Of a stretch of 39,628 nucleotides of DNA, positions 19,860-29,158 are shown in pieces. Below the pieces are notes generated by a model, which saw only the letters and a program-made list of their open reading frames with translations, had not been told where the DNA came from and searched no databases. A program made the translations under genes and the position numbers. The stretch covers positions 1 to 39,628 of the forward strand of contig NZ_VCPE01000026.1 of the NCBI RefSeq assembly GCF_005938105.1. Direction: 5' to 3'. How positions within the stretch are numbered: the stretch's first letter is position 1; each line of letters starts with the position of its first letter. This DNA is from Brucella haematophila (lineage in GTDB: Bacteria > Pseudomonadota > Alphaproteobacteria > Rhizobiales > Rhizobiaceae).

Positions 19860-20209
19860 CAGCAATCGCCGCGATGGCTTCCATCCACATCAATGACGCA
19901 AACCGAATTCGGGTGGGGCTGGAGAACGCTCTTGCGCACGGTATAGGTCTGAACCGCACCTTGGGGCTGGTTGCCTGCATCGCGCTTGATAGAGCCGGTC
20001 ATCGTCCGGTCGATGCCTGCGGGCAGAACGGACTGGGCCGCAACCTTGGCGGCCTGTTCGTTGAGGATCGGAACAATAATCAGCGCCATCGCCGCAGCGG
20101 CAGAACCAAACAACAACACGAGACGCAGAAAACCACGCCCCGCTTTCGTCAAAGTGGTGGGCGCATATTCGTTGTGATCGGCACTGAAATAATTGTTATC
20201 GAAACTCAT
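19859..20209 (-). CDS. Small single-pass membrane protein, unknown function
   Basis: A 116-residue protein I cannot assign to a named family. Residues 1-24 are polar (MSFDNNYFSADHNEYAPT), residues about 27-48 are one membrane segment (LVLLFGSAAAAMALIIVPIL), and the rest is a polar, probably periplasmic tail with a single late cysteine, ending IDVDGSHRGDC. The ATG at 20209 is preferred over an upstream in-frame ATG because the membrane topology and the polar start look complete. It is convergent with the methyltransferase gene. Confidence 0.7.
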   Translation of the reverse strand: MSFDNNYFSADHNEYAPTTLTKAGRGFLRLVLLFGSAAAAMALIIVPILNEQAAKVAAQSVLPAGIDRTMTGSIKRDAGNQPQGAVQTYTVRKSVLQPHPNSVCVIDVDGSHRGDC

Positions 20210-20342
20210 GATACTAGACTCCGGAGCGGCTCCCATTCGAGAATGCCGCAACGGAGTGAATCAGAGATTAACCGACTGCATTAATCGTAAGAAATTGTCA
20301 GCTTTTTCACAGCTGTTGATAAGCAATCCGGATTTTCGAAAA

Positions 20343-20759
20343 CTATAGAAGATCGATGAGGAACGGGATCAAGGGTTCATCCGCCGGAGGCATCGGATAA
20401 TCGCGCATATCCTTCGGGCGGACCCATTTCAGCGCCTGCCCTTCCAGACCCCGCGCAATGCCTTCAAAACGACGGCAGACATAAAGTGGCATCAGCAGAT
20501 GAAAATCATCATAGGTGTGGCTCGCAAAGGTCAAAGGCGCGAGGCAAGCAACCTTCGTCGTGATGCCGATTTCTTCCTGCAATTCGCGGATCAGCGTTTC
20601 CTCGGGCGTTTCACCCGGCTCGACCTTACCGCCGGGAAACTCCCACAGGCCCGCGAGCTGCTTGCCTTCCGGGCGTTGTGCCAGCAGCACGCGCCCATCA
20701 GAATCCACCAGCGCACAGGCTGCAACGAGAAGAATGCGGCGGCTCTTCACTTCGCTCAT
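20343..20759 (-). CDS. mutT: MutT-type Nudix hydrolase
   Basis: A 138-residue Nudix protein. The Nudix box (GX5EX7REUXEEXGU) is complete: GKVEPGE, seven residues, then RELQEEIGI. Size and the N-terminal LLVAACALVDSDGRVLLAQRP match MutT, which removes 8-oxo-dGTP from the nucleotide pool. Its ATG overlaps the stop of the upstream acetyltransferase gene by four bases (ATGA), so the two are translationally coupled. Confidence 0.92.
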   Translation of the reverse strand: MSEVKSRRILLVAACALVDSDGRVLLAQRPEGKQLAGLWEFPGGKVEPGETPEETLIRELQEEIGITTKVACLAPLTFASHTYDDFHLLMPLYVCRRFEGIARGLEGQALKWVRPKDMRDYPMPPADEPLIPFLIDLL

Positions 20760-21517
20760 TTCTCGTTGCTCTCCCGATAGGCATAACGATAGGCTTCCTG
20801 AAAGCCGAAGCGTTCATAAAGCGCGAGACCGGCAACGTTTTGCGCCTCGATCTGCAGCCATGCAGTCTTTGCGCCAAGCTTCGCCGCCCATTTGAGCGCC
20901 GAGCCGACGACACTGTGGCCGTAGCCTTTGCGGCGAGCAGCCGGCAAGGTGCCGACATCGAACAACCCGGCCATGACGCCATCCTGCACGCACAGTACAT
21001 CGGACACCGCACGTCCGCCTTCTTCCAGCACGAACATACCCTTGTTCGGACGGATACCGTCCAGAATTTCTGACATGCCGGGACGCATCTCTTCCGGGCG
21101 TTCGTGAATGGACAAGGACGCATCGACAAAACGGCCAATATCCTTCAGCGGAATCTGGTCGATTTCACTCGACAGGTCAGTCTCGGCCAGATTGCAGGTC
21201 ATGACGATGGTTTCGTCCTGCCGCTTCCAGCCGAGTCCTTCGAGATAATTTTCAAGTTCGACAGGCGCGAGTGGCGAAAGCCGGAAACAAGGCACACGGC
21301 CATAAGCGCGGAAACGCTGTGCCGCCAGCTCCACGCGGGTTGGAATATCCCGCGTGTCACCCGGATCGAGCGGATTGATCGAGTTCAAACGCTTGGAGGA
21401 ATGCGCTGCCGTCATGCGGATCGCCCATGTTCCGTCGTAATGAACCGACGTGGCGGGCCAGGCGCGGAAACCTACGGCTTCGAGCTGGCGGACAATGGCA
21501 AGACTTGGTTTGGTCAT
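20756..21517 (-). CDS. GNAT family N-acetyltransferase
   Basis: A 253-residue protein whose C-terminal half is a GNAT domain with the acetyl-CoA-binding segment LPAARRKGYGHSVVGSALKWA and the late motif ALYERFGFQEAYRYAYRE. The N-terminal half is a second, diverged GNAT-like domain. The substrate is unknown; position between argJ and mutT does not decide it. AGGAA precedes the ATG at 21517. The C-terminus overlaps mutT. Confidence 0.88.
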   Translation of the reverse strand: MTKPSLAIVRQLEAVGFRAWPATSVHYDGTWAIRMTAAHSSKRLNSINPLDPGDTRDIPTRVELAAQRFRAYGRVPCFRLSPLAPVELENYLEGLGWKRQDETIVMTCNLAETDLSSEIDQIPLKDIGRFVDASLSIHERPEEMRPGMSEILDGIRPNKGMFVLEEGGRAVSDVLCVQDGVMAGLFDVGTLPAARRKGYGHSVVGSALKWAAKLGAKTAWLQIEAQNVAGLALYERFGFQEAYRYAYRESNEK

Positions 21518-21559
21518 CGGAATTCCTGAAAGCAATTCAACATCTGTCGGCTGGGGCCT

Positions 21560-21596
21560 AGAGCGGTTTCAGAAGGTTGAACGTTGCAACCGCTCT
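21560..21596. repeat. Inverted repeat upstream of the acetyltransferase gene
   Basis: AGAGCGGTT (21560-21568) faces AACCGCTCT (21588-21596), nine perfect base pairs around a 19-base loop. It is the first of three palindromes that fill the argJ-acetyltransferase gap. Confidence 0.6.
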
Positions 21597-21606
21597 AACT
21601 TTTTTT

Positions 21607-21652
21607 CGCACATCTTATCCGAAAACTGCTTTGCACTTTTCGGAATGCGCTC
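21607..21652. repeat. Palindromic repeat of the CCGAAAA/TTTTCGG family, copy 2
   Basis: Core CCGAAAA ... TTTTCGG with outer CGCACATC and GAATGCGC arms. Its reverse complement aligns base for base over most of its length with the repeat at 27604-27646 and resembles the one at 8201-8244. Confidence 0.7.
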
Positions 21653-21688
21653 CAGGCCCGTTGAGATTCGGAGGGACAGCGTGCCGAA

Positions 21689-21763
21689 AATAGTGCTCTT
21701 TGAGAACCGGAGCGGAGTGTACTTTAAGGTACATGAGCACCGGAAGCGCAAAAGAGTGCTATT
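21689..21763. repeat. Large imperfect palindrome downstream of argJ
   Basis: AATAGTGCTCTTT (21689-21701) can pair with AAAGAGTGCTATT (21751-21763), 13 pairs with two G-T wobbles. Inside, TGTAC (21718-21722) faces GTACA (21729-21733). It lies 30 bases beyond the argJ stop codon and might also serve as its transcript end. Confidence 0.55.
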
Positions 21764-21795
21764 TGCAGGCCGCTGGAACCCGAATATCTCGGGCC

Positions 21796-23037
21796 TTAGC
21801 TGCGGTAGTCGCCATTGATCGCCACATACTCCTTGGTGAGATCGCAGGTCCAGACAGTGGCTTCGCCGCGACCAATGCCAAGATCGACATGGATGCGGAT
21901 ATCCTCGCCCTTCATATAGGCGGAGGTTGCCTGTTCGGAATAAGCAGGATCGCGCTCGCCCTGATAGGCAACGCGAATATCGCCGAACGAAATGGCGAGC
22001 TTGTCGCGATCAGCCGGTTCACCTGCCTTGCCGACAGCCATCACAACACGACCCCAATTGGCGTCTTCACCTGCCACAGCGGTCTTGACCAGCGGCGAAT
22101 TGGCGATGGAGAGCGCGATCTTCTTGGCGGAAGCCGACGACTTGGCACCCGTCACTTCGATTTCGATCATCTTGCGTGCGCCTTCACCGTCACGCACAAC
22201 CTGCAAGGCCAGCGACTTCAGAACGCGCTTCAGCGCCTTCTTGAATTCCTTCAGGCGCTTGTCGGAGACATCCGTGATCTTCGGCGCGCCGCGACCAGCC
22301 GCAGCACCGGTTGCAAACAGCATCAGCGTGTCGGAGGTGGAGGTGTCACTATCGACAGTCACCGCGTTGAAGCTCTTGTTTGCGCCCTTCGAGAGCAGGC
22401 TTTGCAGCACATCAGCCTTGATCGGTGCATCGGTCACGATGAAGGACAGCATGGTCGCCATGTCCGGTGCGATCATGCCCGCGCCCTTGGCGATGCCGTT
22501 GATCGTGACGGGAACCTTGCCCAGCAGCACGGTTTCGGTGGCGACCTTCGGATAGGTGTCCGTGGTCATGATGGCCTTGGCAGCCTCGGTCCAGAAATCC
22601 TCGACCGCGTCCTTGTTCATGTCGCCGAGCAGGTGCGAGAATTTGCTCGCATCGAGCGGCTCGCCGATCACACCGGTCGAAGCCAGGAACACATCGGTCG
22701 TGCTGCAGCCAACGGCCTTTGCGGTAGCTTCCGCCGTCGCCTCGGTTGCGGCCTTGCCTTTCACGCCGGTAAAGGCATTGGCATTGCCCGAATTGACCAC
22801 GACAGCACGTGCCTTGCCGTGAACGAGGTTCTTGCGGCAAAAATCGACCGGCGCCGACGGGCAGAGCGAACGGGTGAACACGCCTGCGGCTTCCGCTGGA
22901 CGGTCGAACACCATCAGCATCACATCGGTCCGCCCCTTATATTTGATACCGGCAGCGGCAGTAGCAATGCGCACACCGTCGATGGCAGGCATGGACGGGT
23001 AATGTTTTGGAGCGAGCGGAGAAACGGACGCAGACAT
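21796..23037 (-). CDS. argJ: Bifunctional glutamate N-acetyltransferase / amino-acid N-acetyltransferase
   Basis: A 413-residue Ntn-type enzyme that recycles the acetyl group between N-acetylornithine and glutamate in arginine synthesis. The self-cleavage motif [16 protein letters not shown] is intact; cleavage before T195 would give the two mature chains. Conserved segments [12 protein letters not shown] and [10 protein letters not shown] are present. An upstream in-frame ATG at 23085 would add 16 residues; I prefer 23037, where the protein begins [14 protein letters not shown], the normal family start. The PPIase gene upstream is separated by a terminator. Confidence 0.96.
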   Translation of the reverse strand: MSASVSPLAPKHYPSMPAIDGVRIATAAAGIKYKGRTDVMLMVFDRPAEAAGVFTRSLCPSAPVDFCRKNLVHGKARAVVVNSGNANAFTGVKGKAATEATAEATAKAVGCSTTDVFLASTGVIGEPLDASKFSHLLGDMNKDAVEDFWTEAAKAIMTTDTYPKVATETVLLGKVPVTINGIAKGAGMIAPDMATMLSFIVTDAPIKADVLQSLLSKGANKSFNAVTVDSDTSTSDTLMLFATGAAAGRGAPKITDVSDKRLKEFKKALKRVLKSLALQVVRDGEGARKMIEIEVTGAKSSASAKKIALSIANSPLVKTAVAGEDANWGRVVMAVGKAGEPADRDKLAISFGDIRVAYQGERDPAYSEQATSAYMKGEDIRIHVDLGIGRGEATVWTCDLTKEYVAINGDYRS

Positions 23038-23156
23038 GAGTGCCTCAAAAGGGGTCGGTTCAGGATGTTCGGTTCGATGGTTCATCGATAGTCTTGATTC
23101 TGGCGCATTGGAAATGTTTGCGGGACAAAATCAAGCATAAACGGCAGATACAATGA

Positions 23157-23184
23157 AAAACGCCCCGGAAGACCGGGGCGTTTT
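23157..23184 (-). terminator. Intrinsic terminator downstream of the PPIase gene
   Basis: CGCCCCGG, loop AAGA, CCGGGGCG (23161-23180). On the minus strand it is followed by TTTTTCATTG, and on the plus strand by TTTTAG. It lies about 20 bases beyond the PPIase stop codon. Confidence 0.88.
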
Positions 23185-23199
23185 AGCTTTTTAGGAAAT

Positions 23200-24180
23200 T
23201 TATTGCTGCGGCTGTTCGCCTTCAGGCGCGTCGCCCGTATCGCCAGCATCCTGTGCGGCGGCTGCATCCTTCATCGCCTTTTCGACGGCCGGATCCTTGT
23301 AGTCGATCTTCATCCCGTCGCGGAGCTTCTTGACCGTTTCGACATAACGCTCACGCAGAATGATCGAACGGATCTGTTCCTTGACCTGATCGAATGCAGG
23401 CGGCTGCTTGGTGCGGCGGTCTTCGAGCTGAATGACGTGGAAGCCGAACTGGGTCTGCACCGGCTCCTTCGTATATTCGCCAGGCTTGAGCGCAAAGGCT
23501 GCCTTTTCGAATTCCGGAACCATCTGGCCCTCGGTGAAATAACCGAGATCGCCGCCATTGGCAGCGGAACCGTCCGTGGAGCTTTCCTTGGCCAGATCTT
23601 CGAACTTCGCACCACCGGCGAGCTTCTTGATAATGGCTTCCGCTTCTTCCTTCGTCTTCACGAGAATGTGACGCGCACGCACCTCAACCTGAGGCGGCAT
23701 CGCGGCAATTTCCTTGTCGTAGCGAGCGCGAATATCGGCATCGCTGATCTTGTCGACGATGGCGTCCTTGAAATATTCGTTGTGCAGGGCGCGTTCACGC
23801 AGGAAAGCCAGACGGGCTTTGAACGCGTCGGTCTGGTCGAGCTTTTCCTTTTCCGCTTCCGCCGACATCGCCTTGATGTCGATCAGCGCGGCCAAGGCTG
23901 CCAGACGACGCTGTTCAGCCGGAAGACGGGCAAACTGCGGATCGAGATCGCCAGCGGCCTGATCGACGTCACCGACAGTGATGTCCTTGCCGTTGACGGT
24001 TGCCAGAACCTTTGCCGGATCTTCTTTTTCAGCCGGAGCGGCTGCGGTCTGAGCTGCATCCGCAGGCTTGGGCGCCGCGTCCTGCGCGAACGAGGCCGCG
24101 CCGGAAAAGCTTGCGAGGGCAACGGATGCCGCAAGAACAGCGAGAGCCTTGCGATAAGGGGCTTTGAGAATGGCTTTCAT
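23200..24180 (-). CDS. Periplasmic parvulin-type peptidyl-prolyl isomerase
   Basis: A 326-residue exported folding factor. A signal peptide (about 1-32, ending SFA) is followed by a helical SurA/PrsA-like chaperone region and one parvulin domain (about 155-250) carrying VRARHILVKTKEEAEA, GDLGYFTEGQMVPEFEKAAF and TQFGFHVIQLED. The tail is low complexity (DAGDTGDAPEGEQPQQ). It likely assists folding of outer-membrane or periplasmic proteins. It is divergent from secA, which supplies the export motor, with 357 bases between them. Confidence 0.93.
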   Translation of the reverse strand: MKAILKAPYRKALAVLAASVALASFSGAASFAQDAAPKPADAAQTAAAPAEKEDPAKVLATVNGKDITVGDVDQAAGDLDPQFARLPAEQRRLAALAALIDIKAMSAEAEKEKLDQTDAFKARLAFLRERALHNEYFKDAIVDKISDADIRARYDKEIAAMPPQVEVRARHILVKTKEEAEAIIKKLAGGAKFEDLAKESSTDGSAANGGDLGYFTEGQMVPEFEKAAFALKPGEYTKEPVQTQFGFHVIQLEDRRTKQPPAFDQVKEQIRSIILRERYVETVKKLRDGMKIDYKDPAVEKAMKDAAAAQDAGDTGDAPEGEQPQQ

Positions 24181-24537
24181 ATGAGATTCTCTCCTTCGAG
24201 ACCGCTTACCGGCCCGATGAATGCGGCGGAATTTGGCCCGGATACCGCCACCCTGTCACGAAAGAGCGGGATTTCCGGCCTGTTGAGCAACGTTGACATC
24301 GCCCTAAGCCCCACTTATCTGTCCTTCGGCTTTGCGTCCAGAGTGTTTCCAGCGATACCCTGCAAATCTGCCGGGGTTTGGACGCTCGGCGAGTAGCGGG
24401 GGGAAATTGTGCCAAAATTGCGCCTTGAAGGGCTGCTTTAGCGGCGTACTTTTCTTGCATTTGTTTCAATACGCGTGAATAAAGCATTCGACATTGCCGG
24501 AAGCGCTTCCGGCTGAACGGACAGGAAAGGACCAGAG
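24181..24537. other. Divergent PPIase-secA promoter region
   Basis: No gene is visible in these 357 bases, which must carry both promoters. A TTGCAT hexamer followed after 17 bases by AATAAA (about 24457-24485) is a weak candidate for secA. The clearest feature is a perfect 18-base palindrome near the secA start. Confidence 0.45.
24496..24513. promoter_or_regulatory. Perfect 18-base palindrome upstream of secA
   Basis: GCCGGAAGCGCTTCCGGC, ending 24 bases before the secA ATG and just before its ribosome site AAGGA. It could be an operator or, in the mRNA, a stem-loop near the start site. Confidence 0.5.
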
Positions 24538-27258
24538 ATGGTCAGCTTTGGCGGCCTCGCCCGCAAGATATTCGGTTCATCCAATGACCGCCAGGTAAAG
24601 ACCCTGCGTCAGCGCGCGGAGCAAATTACCGCGCTTGAGAAGAATTACGAAACGCTCACCAATGAGCAGCTTCAGGCCAAGACCGCCGAATTCCGCGCCG
24701 CACTGGCTGAAGGAAAGACGCTCGACGCCATTCTGCCCGACGCTTTTGCGACCGCGCGTGAAGCCGCCAAACGCATCTTGGGCATGCGCCCCTTCGATGT
24801 GCAGCTGATCGGCGGCATGGTTCTGCATGAACGCGGCATCGCCGAAATGCGCACCGGTGAAGGCAAGACGCTGATGGCGACGCTGCCCGTCTACCTCAAT
24901 GCGCTTGAGGGCAAGGGCGTTCATGTCGTGACAGTCAACGACTACCTCGCTACCCGCGATGCGGAGACGATGGGTCGTCTTTACAATTTCCTTGGTCTGA
25001 CGGTCGGCGTCATCAAGCACGGTCTGGACGACGATGAGCGTCGCGAGGCCTATGCCTGCGACATCACTTACGGCACCAATAACGAACTCGGCTTCGATTA
25101 TCTGCGCGATAACATGAAGTATGAGCGCGCCCAGATGGTGCAGCGCCCACACAATTATGCCATCGTCGACGAAGTGGATTCGATCCTCATCGACGAAGCG
25201 CGCACGCCGCTGATCATTTCCGGCCCGCTGGAAGATCGTTCGGAGTTCTACAACCTCATCGACACCTTCATTCCGCCGCTGGCAGAAGAAGATTACGAAG
25301 TCGACGAAAAGCAGAAGACCGCTATCTTCACCGAAGTCGGCACCGAAAAGGTCGAGCAGCTTCTGGAAGCCGCGGGTCATCTGAAGGGTGAGAGCCTCTA
25401 CGACATCGAGAATGTCGCCGTGGTTCACCATCTGAACAATGCGCTGCGCGCTCACAAGCTGTTCCAGCGCGACAAGGACTATATCGTCCGCAACGATGAA
25501 ATCGTCATCATCGACGAATTCACCGGTCGCATGATGCCGGGCCGCCGTTATTCGGAAGGCCTGCACCAGGCACTGGAAGCCAAGGAACATGTGACGATCC
25601 AGCCGGAAAACCAGACGCTGGCCTCGATCACCTTCCAGAACTATTTCCGCATGTACAACAAGCTCTCCGGCATGACCGGTACGGCTGCCACCGAAGCGGA
25701 AGAGTTCGGCAATATTTACGGTCTCGAAGTTCTCGAAATCCCGACCAACCTGCCTGTGCAGCGTATCGACGAGGACGACGAGGTTTACCGCACCGTCGAA
25801 GAGAAATACAAAGCCATCGTTCGCGATATCCGCGCGTCGCACGAAAAGGGTCAGCCGATCCTCGTCGGCACGACCTCGATCGAAAAGTCGGAACTTCTGG
25901 CTGAGCGTCTGCGCAAGGAAGGCATCAAGGACTTCCAGGTCCTGAACGCCCGCTATCACGAGCAGGAAGCTTACATCATAGCACAGGCCGGCGTGCCCGG
26001 CACTGTCACCATCGCCACCAACATGGCTGGTCGCGGTACCGACATCCAGCTCGGCGGCAATCTGGAAATGCGCGTTCGTCAGGAACTGGCGGATATTCCG
26101 GAGGGTGCGGAACGCGAAGCCAAGATCGCCGAGATCAAGGCCGATATCGCACAGCTGAAAGAAAAGGCGCTTGCCGCAGGCGGACTTTATGTTCTCGCCA
26201 CCGAGCGCCACGAAAGCCGTCGTATCGACAACCAGCTGCGTGGCCGTTCCGGCCGTCAGGGCGATCCGGGCCGTTCCAAGTTCTTCCTGTCGCTGCAGGA
26301 CGACCTGATGCGCATCTTCGGCTCCGACCGTATGGACGGCATGCTGCAGAAGCTCGGTCTCAAGGAAGACGAAGCCATCGTCCATCCCTGGATCAACAAG
26401 GCGCTCGAAAAGGCTCAGAAGAAGGTCGAAGCACGCAACTTCGAAATTCGTAAGAACCTGCTCAAGTACGACGACGTGATGAACGATCAGCGCAAGGTGA
26501 TCTTCGAACAGCGTCTGGAAATGATGGACGAGCCGGACCTGACCGAAACGGTCGCAGAAATGCGCCATGAGGTTATCGAGGACATCGTCGCCCTGCGTAT
26601 CCCCAAGGACGCCTATGCGGAAAAGTGGGATATTGCCGGTCTGAAGGAAGATGTCGTCACCAAGCTCAATCTCGACCTGCCGGTCGAGGAATGGGCGAAG
26701 GAAGAAGGCATCGCCGAAGAAGAGTTCGAGAACCGCATCAAGGAAGCCGCCGACAAGGCCGCTGCCGACCGTGCCGAACGCTTCGGACCGCAGATCATGA
26801 CCTATGTTGAAAAGTCGGTCATCATGCAGTCGCTCGACAATCTGTGGCGTGAGCATCTGGTCAATCTCGACCATCTTCGCTCGGTCGTCGGCTTCCGCGG
26901 CTACGCCCAGCGCGACCCGCTGAACGAGTACAAGACCGAAGCCTTCGAACTGTTCCAGTCCATGCTGTCGAACCTGCGCGAAGTCGTCATCTCGCAGCTG
27001 ATGCGCGTTGAAATCGTTCGTGAAGCGCCGCAGGAGCCGGAACTGCCGGTTATGCACGGTCGTCACATCGACGAGACGACGGGGCAGAACGATTTCGATG
27101 ATGCCGCCTGGACCGACCATCAGCACGATGAGCGCGTTATCCCGGCAGCCGATCGCGATCCGACCGACCCCCGGACATGGGGCAAGGTCAGCCGCAACGA
27201 GGCCTGCCCGTGTGGGTCAGGCAAGAAATACAAGCACTGCCACGGTGCTTTCGAATAA
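24538..27258 (+). CDS. secA: Preprotein translocase subunit SecA
   Basis: A 906-residue ATPase motor that pushes preproteins through SecYEG. Walker A GEGKT lies at 107-111 (K110), the DEAD-type motif is [17 protein letters not shown], the second nucleotide-binding fold has GTTSIEKSE and [13 protein letters not shown], and the C-terminal zinc motif [14 protein letters not shown], which binds SecB, is complete. An acidic linker rich in D, E and H precedes the zinc motif. The ribosome site AAGGA is nine bases before the ATG. A strong terminator follows. Confidence 0.98.
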   Translation: MVSFGGLARKIFGSSNDRQVKTLRQRAEQITALEKNYETLTNEQLQAKTAEFRAALAEGKTLDAILPDAFATAREAAKRILGMRPFDVQLIGGMVLHERGIAEMRTGEGKTLMATLPVYLNALEGKGVHVVTVNDYLATRDAETMGRLYNFLGLTVGVIKHGLDDDERREAYACDITYGTNNELGFDYLRDNMKYERAQMVQRPHNYAIVDEVDSILIDEARTPLIISGPLEDRSEFYNLIDTFIPPLAEEDYEVDEKQKTAIFTEVGTEKVEQLLEAAGHLKGESLYDIENVAVVHHLNNALRAHKLFQRDKDYIVRNDEIVIIDEFTGRMMPGRRYSEGLHQALEAKEHVTIQPENQTLASITFQNYFRMYNKLSGMTGTAATEAEEFGNIYGLEVLEIPTNLPVQRIDEDDEVYRTVEEKYKAIVRDIRASHEKGQPILVGTTSIEKSELLAERLRKEGIKDFQVLNARYHEQEAYIIAQAGVPGTVTIATNMAGRGTDIQLGGNLEMRVRQELADIPEGAEREAKIAEIKADIAQLKEKALAAGGLYVLATERHESRRIDNQLRGRSGRQGDPGRSKFFLSLQDDLMRIFGSDRMDGMLQKLGLKEDEAIVHPWINKALEKAQKKVEARNFEIRKNLLKYDDVMNDQRKVIFEQRLEMMDEPDLTETVAEMRHEVIEDIVALRIPKDAYAEKWDIAGLKEDVVTKLNLDLPVEEWAKEEGIAEEEFENRIKEAADKAAADRAERFGPQIMTYVEKSVIMQSLDNLWREHLVNLDHLRSVVGFRGYAQRDPLNEYKTEAFELFQSMLSNLREVVISQLMRVEIVREAPQEPELPVMHGRHIDETTGQNDFDDAAWTDHQHDERVIPAADRDPTDPRTWGKVSRNEACPCGSGKKYKHCHGAFE

Positions 27259-27270
27259 GGCGAATGACAA

Positions 27271-27305
27271 AAACCCCGGCGCTTATCACGCCGGGGTTTT
27301 TCTTT
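27271..27305 (+). terminator. Intrinsic terminator of secA
   Basis: CCCCGGCG and CGCCGGGG flank a seven-base loop, followed by TTTTTCTTT, 16 bases after the secA stop codon. Confidence 0.92.
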
Positions 27306-27435
27306 GCACCCGGCCCCGCAGGCGGGAAGACCGGCGTAGCAACACTGTAATCTCACAAGACATGCTATAGCGGCAAAGAATACTGACCCGCGTCCATAAC
27401 CGCACAGAGAAACCTGCTTTGCCATCTTTAAGCAG

Positions 27436-27459
27436 ATGCTTTAATTAGACATAAAGCAT
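27436..27459. promoter_or_regulatory. Inverted repeat upstream of the flippase gene
   Basis: ATGCTTTA and TAAAGCAT face each other across eight bases, in an AT-rich part of the secA-flippase gap. The size and symmetry suit an operator; no regulator is identified. The rest of this 300-base gap holds nothing I recognise. Confidence 0.35.
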
Positions 27460-27559
27460 ATACGACCGGGATTTAGGAAATACTCACCATTCCTGCATTT
27501 TCTGCGCCAAATCTTTCGCTGGATTTTTCCTTTTTCCCTTTTTAAAGGACTCCCATCTA

Positions 27560-29158
27560 ATGTCCGCTCATCGGCCTCTCATCAGGCAGATGCGAGAATT
27601 CGAGCATATCCCGAAAAACTTGAAGCAGGTTTCGGATAGGATATGCGAGAAAACAGACAGCAAGACCGGAAAATCCCGGCGCAAACAAGCGAAACGCTCA
27701 TTCATAAGGGCGGCGCATAACAGGGTTGGCAAAGACGTGTGGTTTTCGGCAGCTGAAGCAGCGGGCCGGTTTTTACCCGGCACCATCGCGGCCAGACTTC
27801 GTCCTGTGACGGAGCGACTGGATTCCGTGCTGACCGATAGTGGTCCGCAGGCCGCTGCGCAGCGCGCATCGCTGGTCGCCTTTTCTGTCCGTGTGGCCAG
27901 CGCCGCCATCGCGCTCCTGTCGCAAGTCATCCTTGCCCGCTGGATGGGCGAATTCGAATATGGCATCTTCGTTCTTGTCTGGCTGACGATGATCATCATC
28001 GGCGATCTCGCCTGCTTCGGCCTGCATACGACAATCATTCGCTATGTGCCGGAATATGTTCAGCGTCAGATGTTCGGTCTGGTGCGTGGCATTCTGTTTA
28101 CCGGACGCGCATTTGCCTTTGCCTCAGCAACCATCATTGCGCTGATCGGCTCGCTCGCGCTCTGGTTGCTGAAGGATCAAATCTCCAGCTATTATCTGGC
28201 GCCATTCATTCTGGGCTTCATCTGCCTGCCTATGATCACGCTCGGCAATATGCTGGACGGCATTGCCCGGTCGCGCACCTGGGTCACCATGGCGCTGACG
28301 CCAAGCTATATTGTGCGCCCGCTTCTCGTGCTTCTGTTCATGATCGTGGCGCATGTCTCCGGCTTGCCATCGACGGCTGCAACCGCGCTTGCCGTCTCGA
28401 TTGCCGCAACGTGGATCACCACGGTTGGACAGTTTTTCACGGTCGACCGCTCGCTGCAAAAGGACATTCCCCCCGCAGAGCGCGACCAGCGCCTGCGTGA
28501 ATGGATGACGGTTGCCTTGCCGATCTTCCTCGTCGAAGGCTTCTTCTTCCTGCTGATCAATGTCGATGTTCTGATGGTCGGTCGCGAGATGGATCCCGAA
28601 CATGTAGCGATCTATTTCGCCACCACGAAGATCATGGCGCTCGCTCATTTCGTCTATTTCGCTGTGAAAGCCAGCGTGGCGCAGCGTTATTCCGACCTGT
28701 TGCACAGTGGCAACCGGAGAGAATTTGCAAGCTTTGCGCAGGCTTCCGTTCGCTGGACCTTCTGGCCCACGCTCGTCCTCGGCATCGTCATCCTGATGGC
28801 CGGATATCCGCTGCTGCGCCTGTTCGGCCCTGCCTTCACGACAGGCTATCCGCTTTTGTTCATTCTGATCATCGGCGTGATTGCCCGCTCCAGCGTGGGA
28901 CCCGCGGAAAGCCTTCTCAACATGTCGGGCAAGCAGAACATCTGTGCCCTGCTCTATGCCGTAACGCTAGCCGTGAATGTCATTCTCAATCTGGTGCTGA
29001 TCCCACGCTTCGGCCTGACCGGCGCCGCCATTTCGACAGCCATCGCCATGCTGATGGAAGCAACACTGCTTTCGACAGCCGTTTCTCGCACAATGCATAT
29101 CGCTATGTTCATTCTCATCCCCCGAGATCGAGACAATAGCCCGGAGGGTATTTTGTAA
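27560..29158 (+). CDS. Polysaccharide/lipopolysaccharide flippase-like membrane protein (Wzx/MATE-like)
   Basis: A 532-residue inner-membrane protein with about twelve hydrophobic segments from residue 110 on, in the manner of polysaccharide biosynthesis exporters that flip lipid-linked glycans. Recognisable parts are ILARWMGEFEYGIFVLVW (end of helix 1 and helix 2) and FGLTGAAISTAIAMLMEA (helix 12). The first 100 residues are polar and odd: residues about 15-30 are encoded by a palindromic repeat. AAGGA precedes the ATG at 27560, but a GTG at 27737 with AGGG upstream could be the original start. The following acyltransferase gene overlaps its stop codon by one base, so both probably serve the same surface polysaccharide. 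Confidence 0.82.
   Translation: MSAHRPLIRQMREFEHIPKNLKQVSDRICEKTDSKTGKSRRKQAKRSFIRAAHNRVGKDVWFSAAEAAGRFLPGTIAARLRPVTERLDSVLTDSGPQAAAQRASLVAFSVRVASAAIALLSQVILARWMGEFEYGIFVLVWLTMIIIGDLACFGLHTTIIRYVPEYVQRQMFGLVRGILFTGRAFAFASATIIALIGSLALWLLKDQISSYYLAPFILGFICLPMITLGNMLDGIARSRTWVTMALTPSYIVRPLLVLLFMIVAHVSGLPSTAATALAVSIAATWITTVGQFFTVDRSLQKDIPPAERDQRLREWMTVALPIFLVEGFFFLLINVDVLMVGREMDPEHVAIYFATTKIMALAHFVYFAVKASVAQRYSDLLHSGNRREFASFAQASVRWTFWPTLVLGIVILMAGYPLLRLFGPAFTTGYPLLFILIIGVIARSSVGPAESLLNMSGKQNICALLYAVTLAVNVILNLVLIPRFGLTGAAISTAIAMLMEATLLSTAVSRTMHIAMFILIPRDRDNSPEGIL
27604..27646. repeat. Palindromic repeat of the CCGAAAA/TTTTCGG family, copy 3, inside a reading frame
   Basis: GCATATCC (27604-27611) faces GGATATGC (27639-27646), with the CCGAAAAACTTGAAGCAG core matching the reverse complement of the 21607-21652 copy. 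It lies near the 5' end of the flippase frame. Confidence 0.7.

Noticed and set aside
21700-23091. Plus-strand open frame opposite argJ
   Set aside because: Antisense shadow; argJ has an intact self-cleavage motif, and this frame starts inside a palindromic repeat.
24577-27126. Very long open frame antisense to secA (about 850 codons)
   Set aside because: It mirrors secA codon structure in GC-rich DNA, its product has no recognisable domain, and secA itself is certain.
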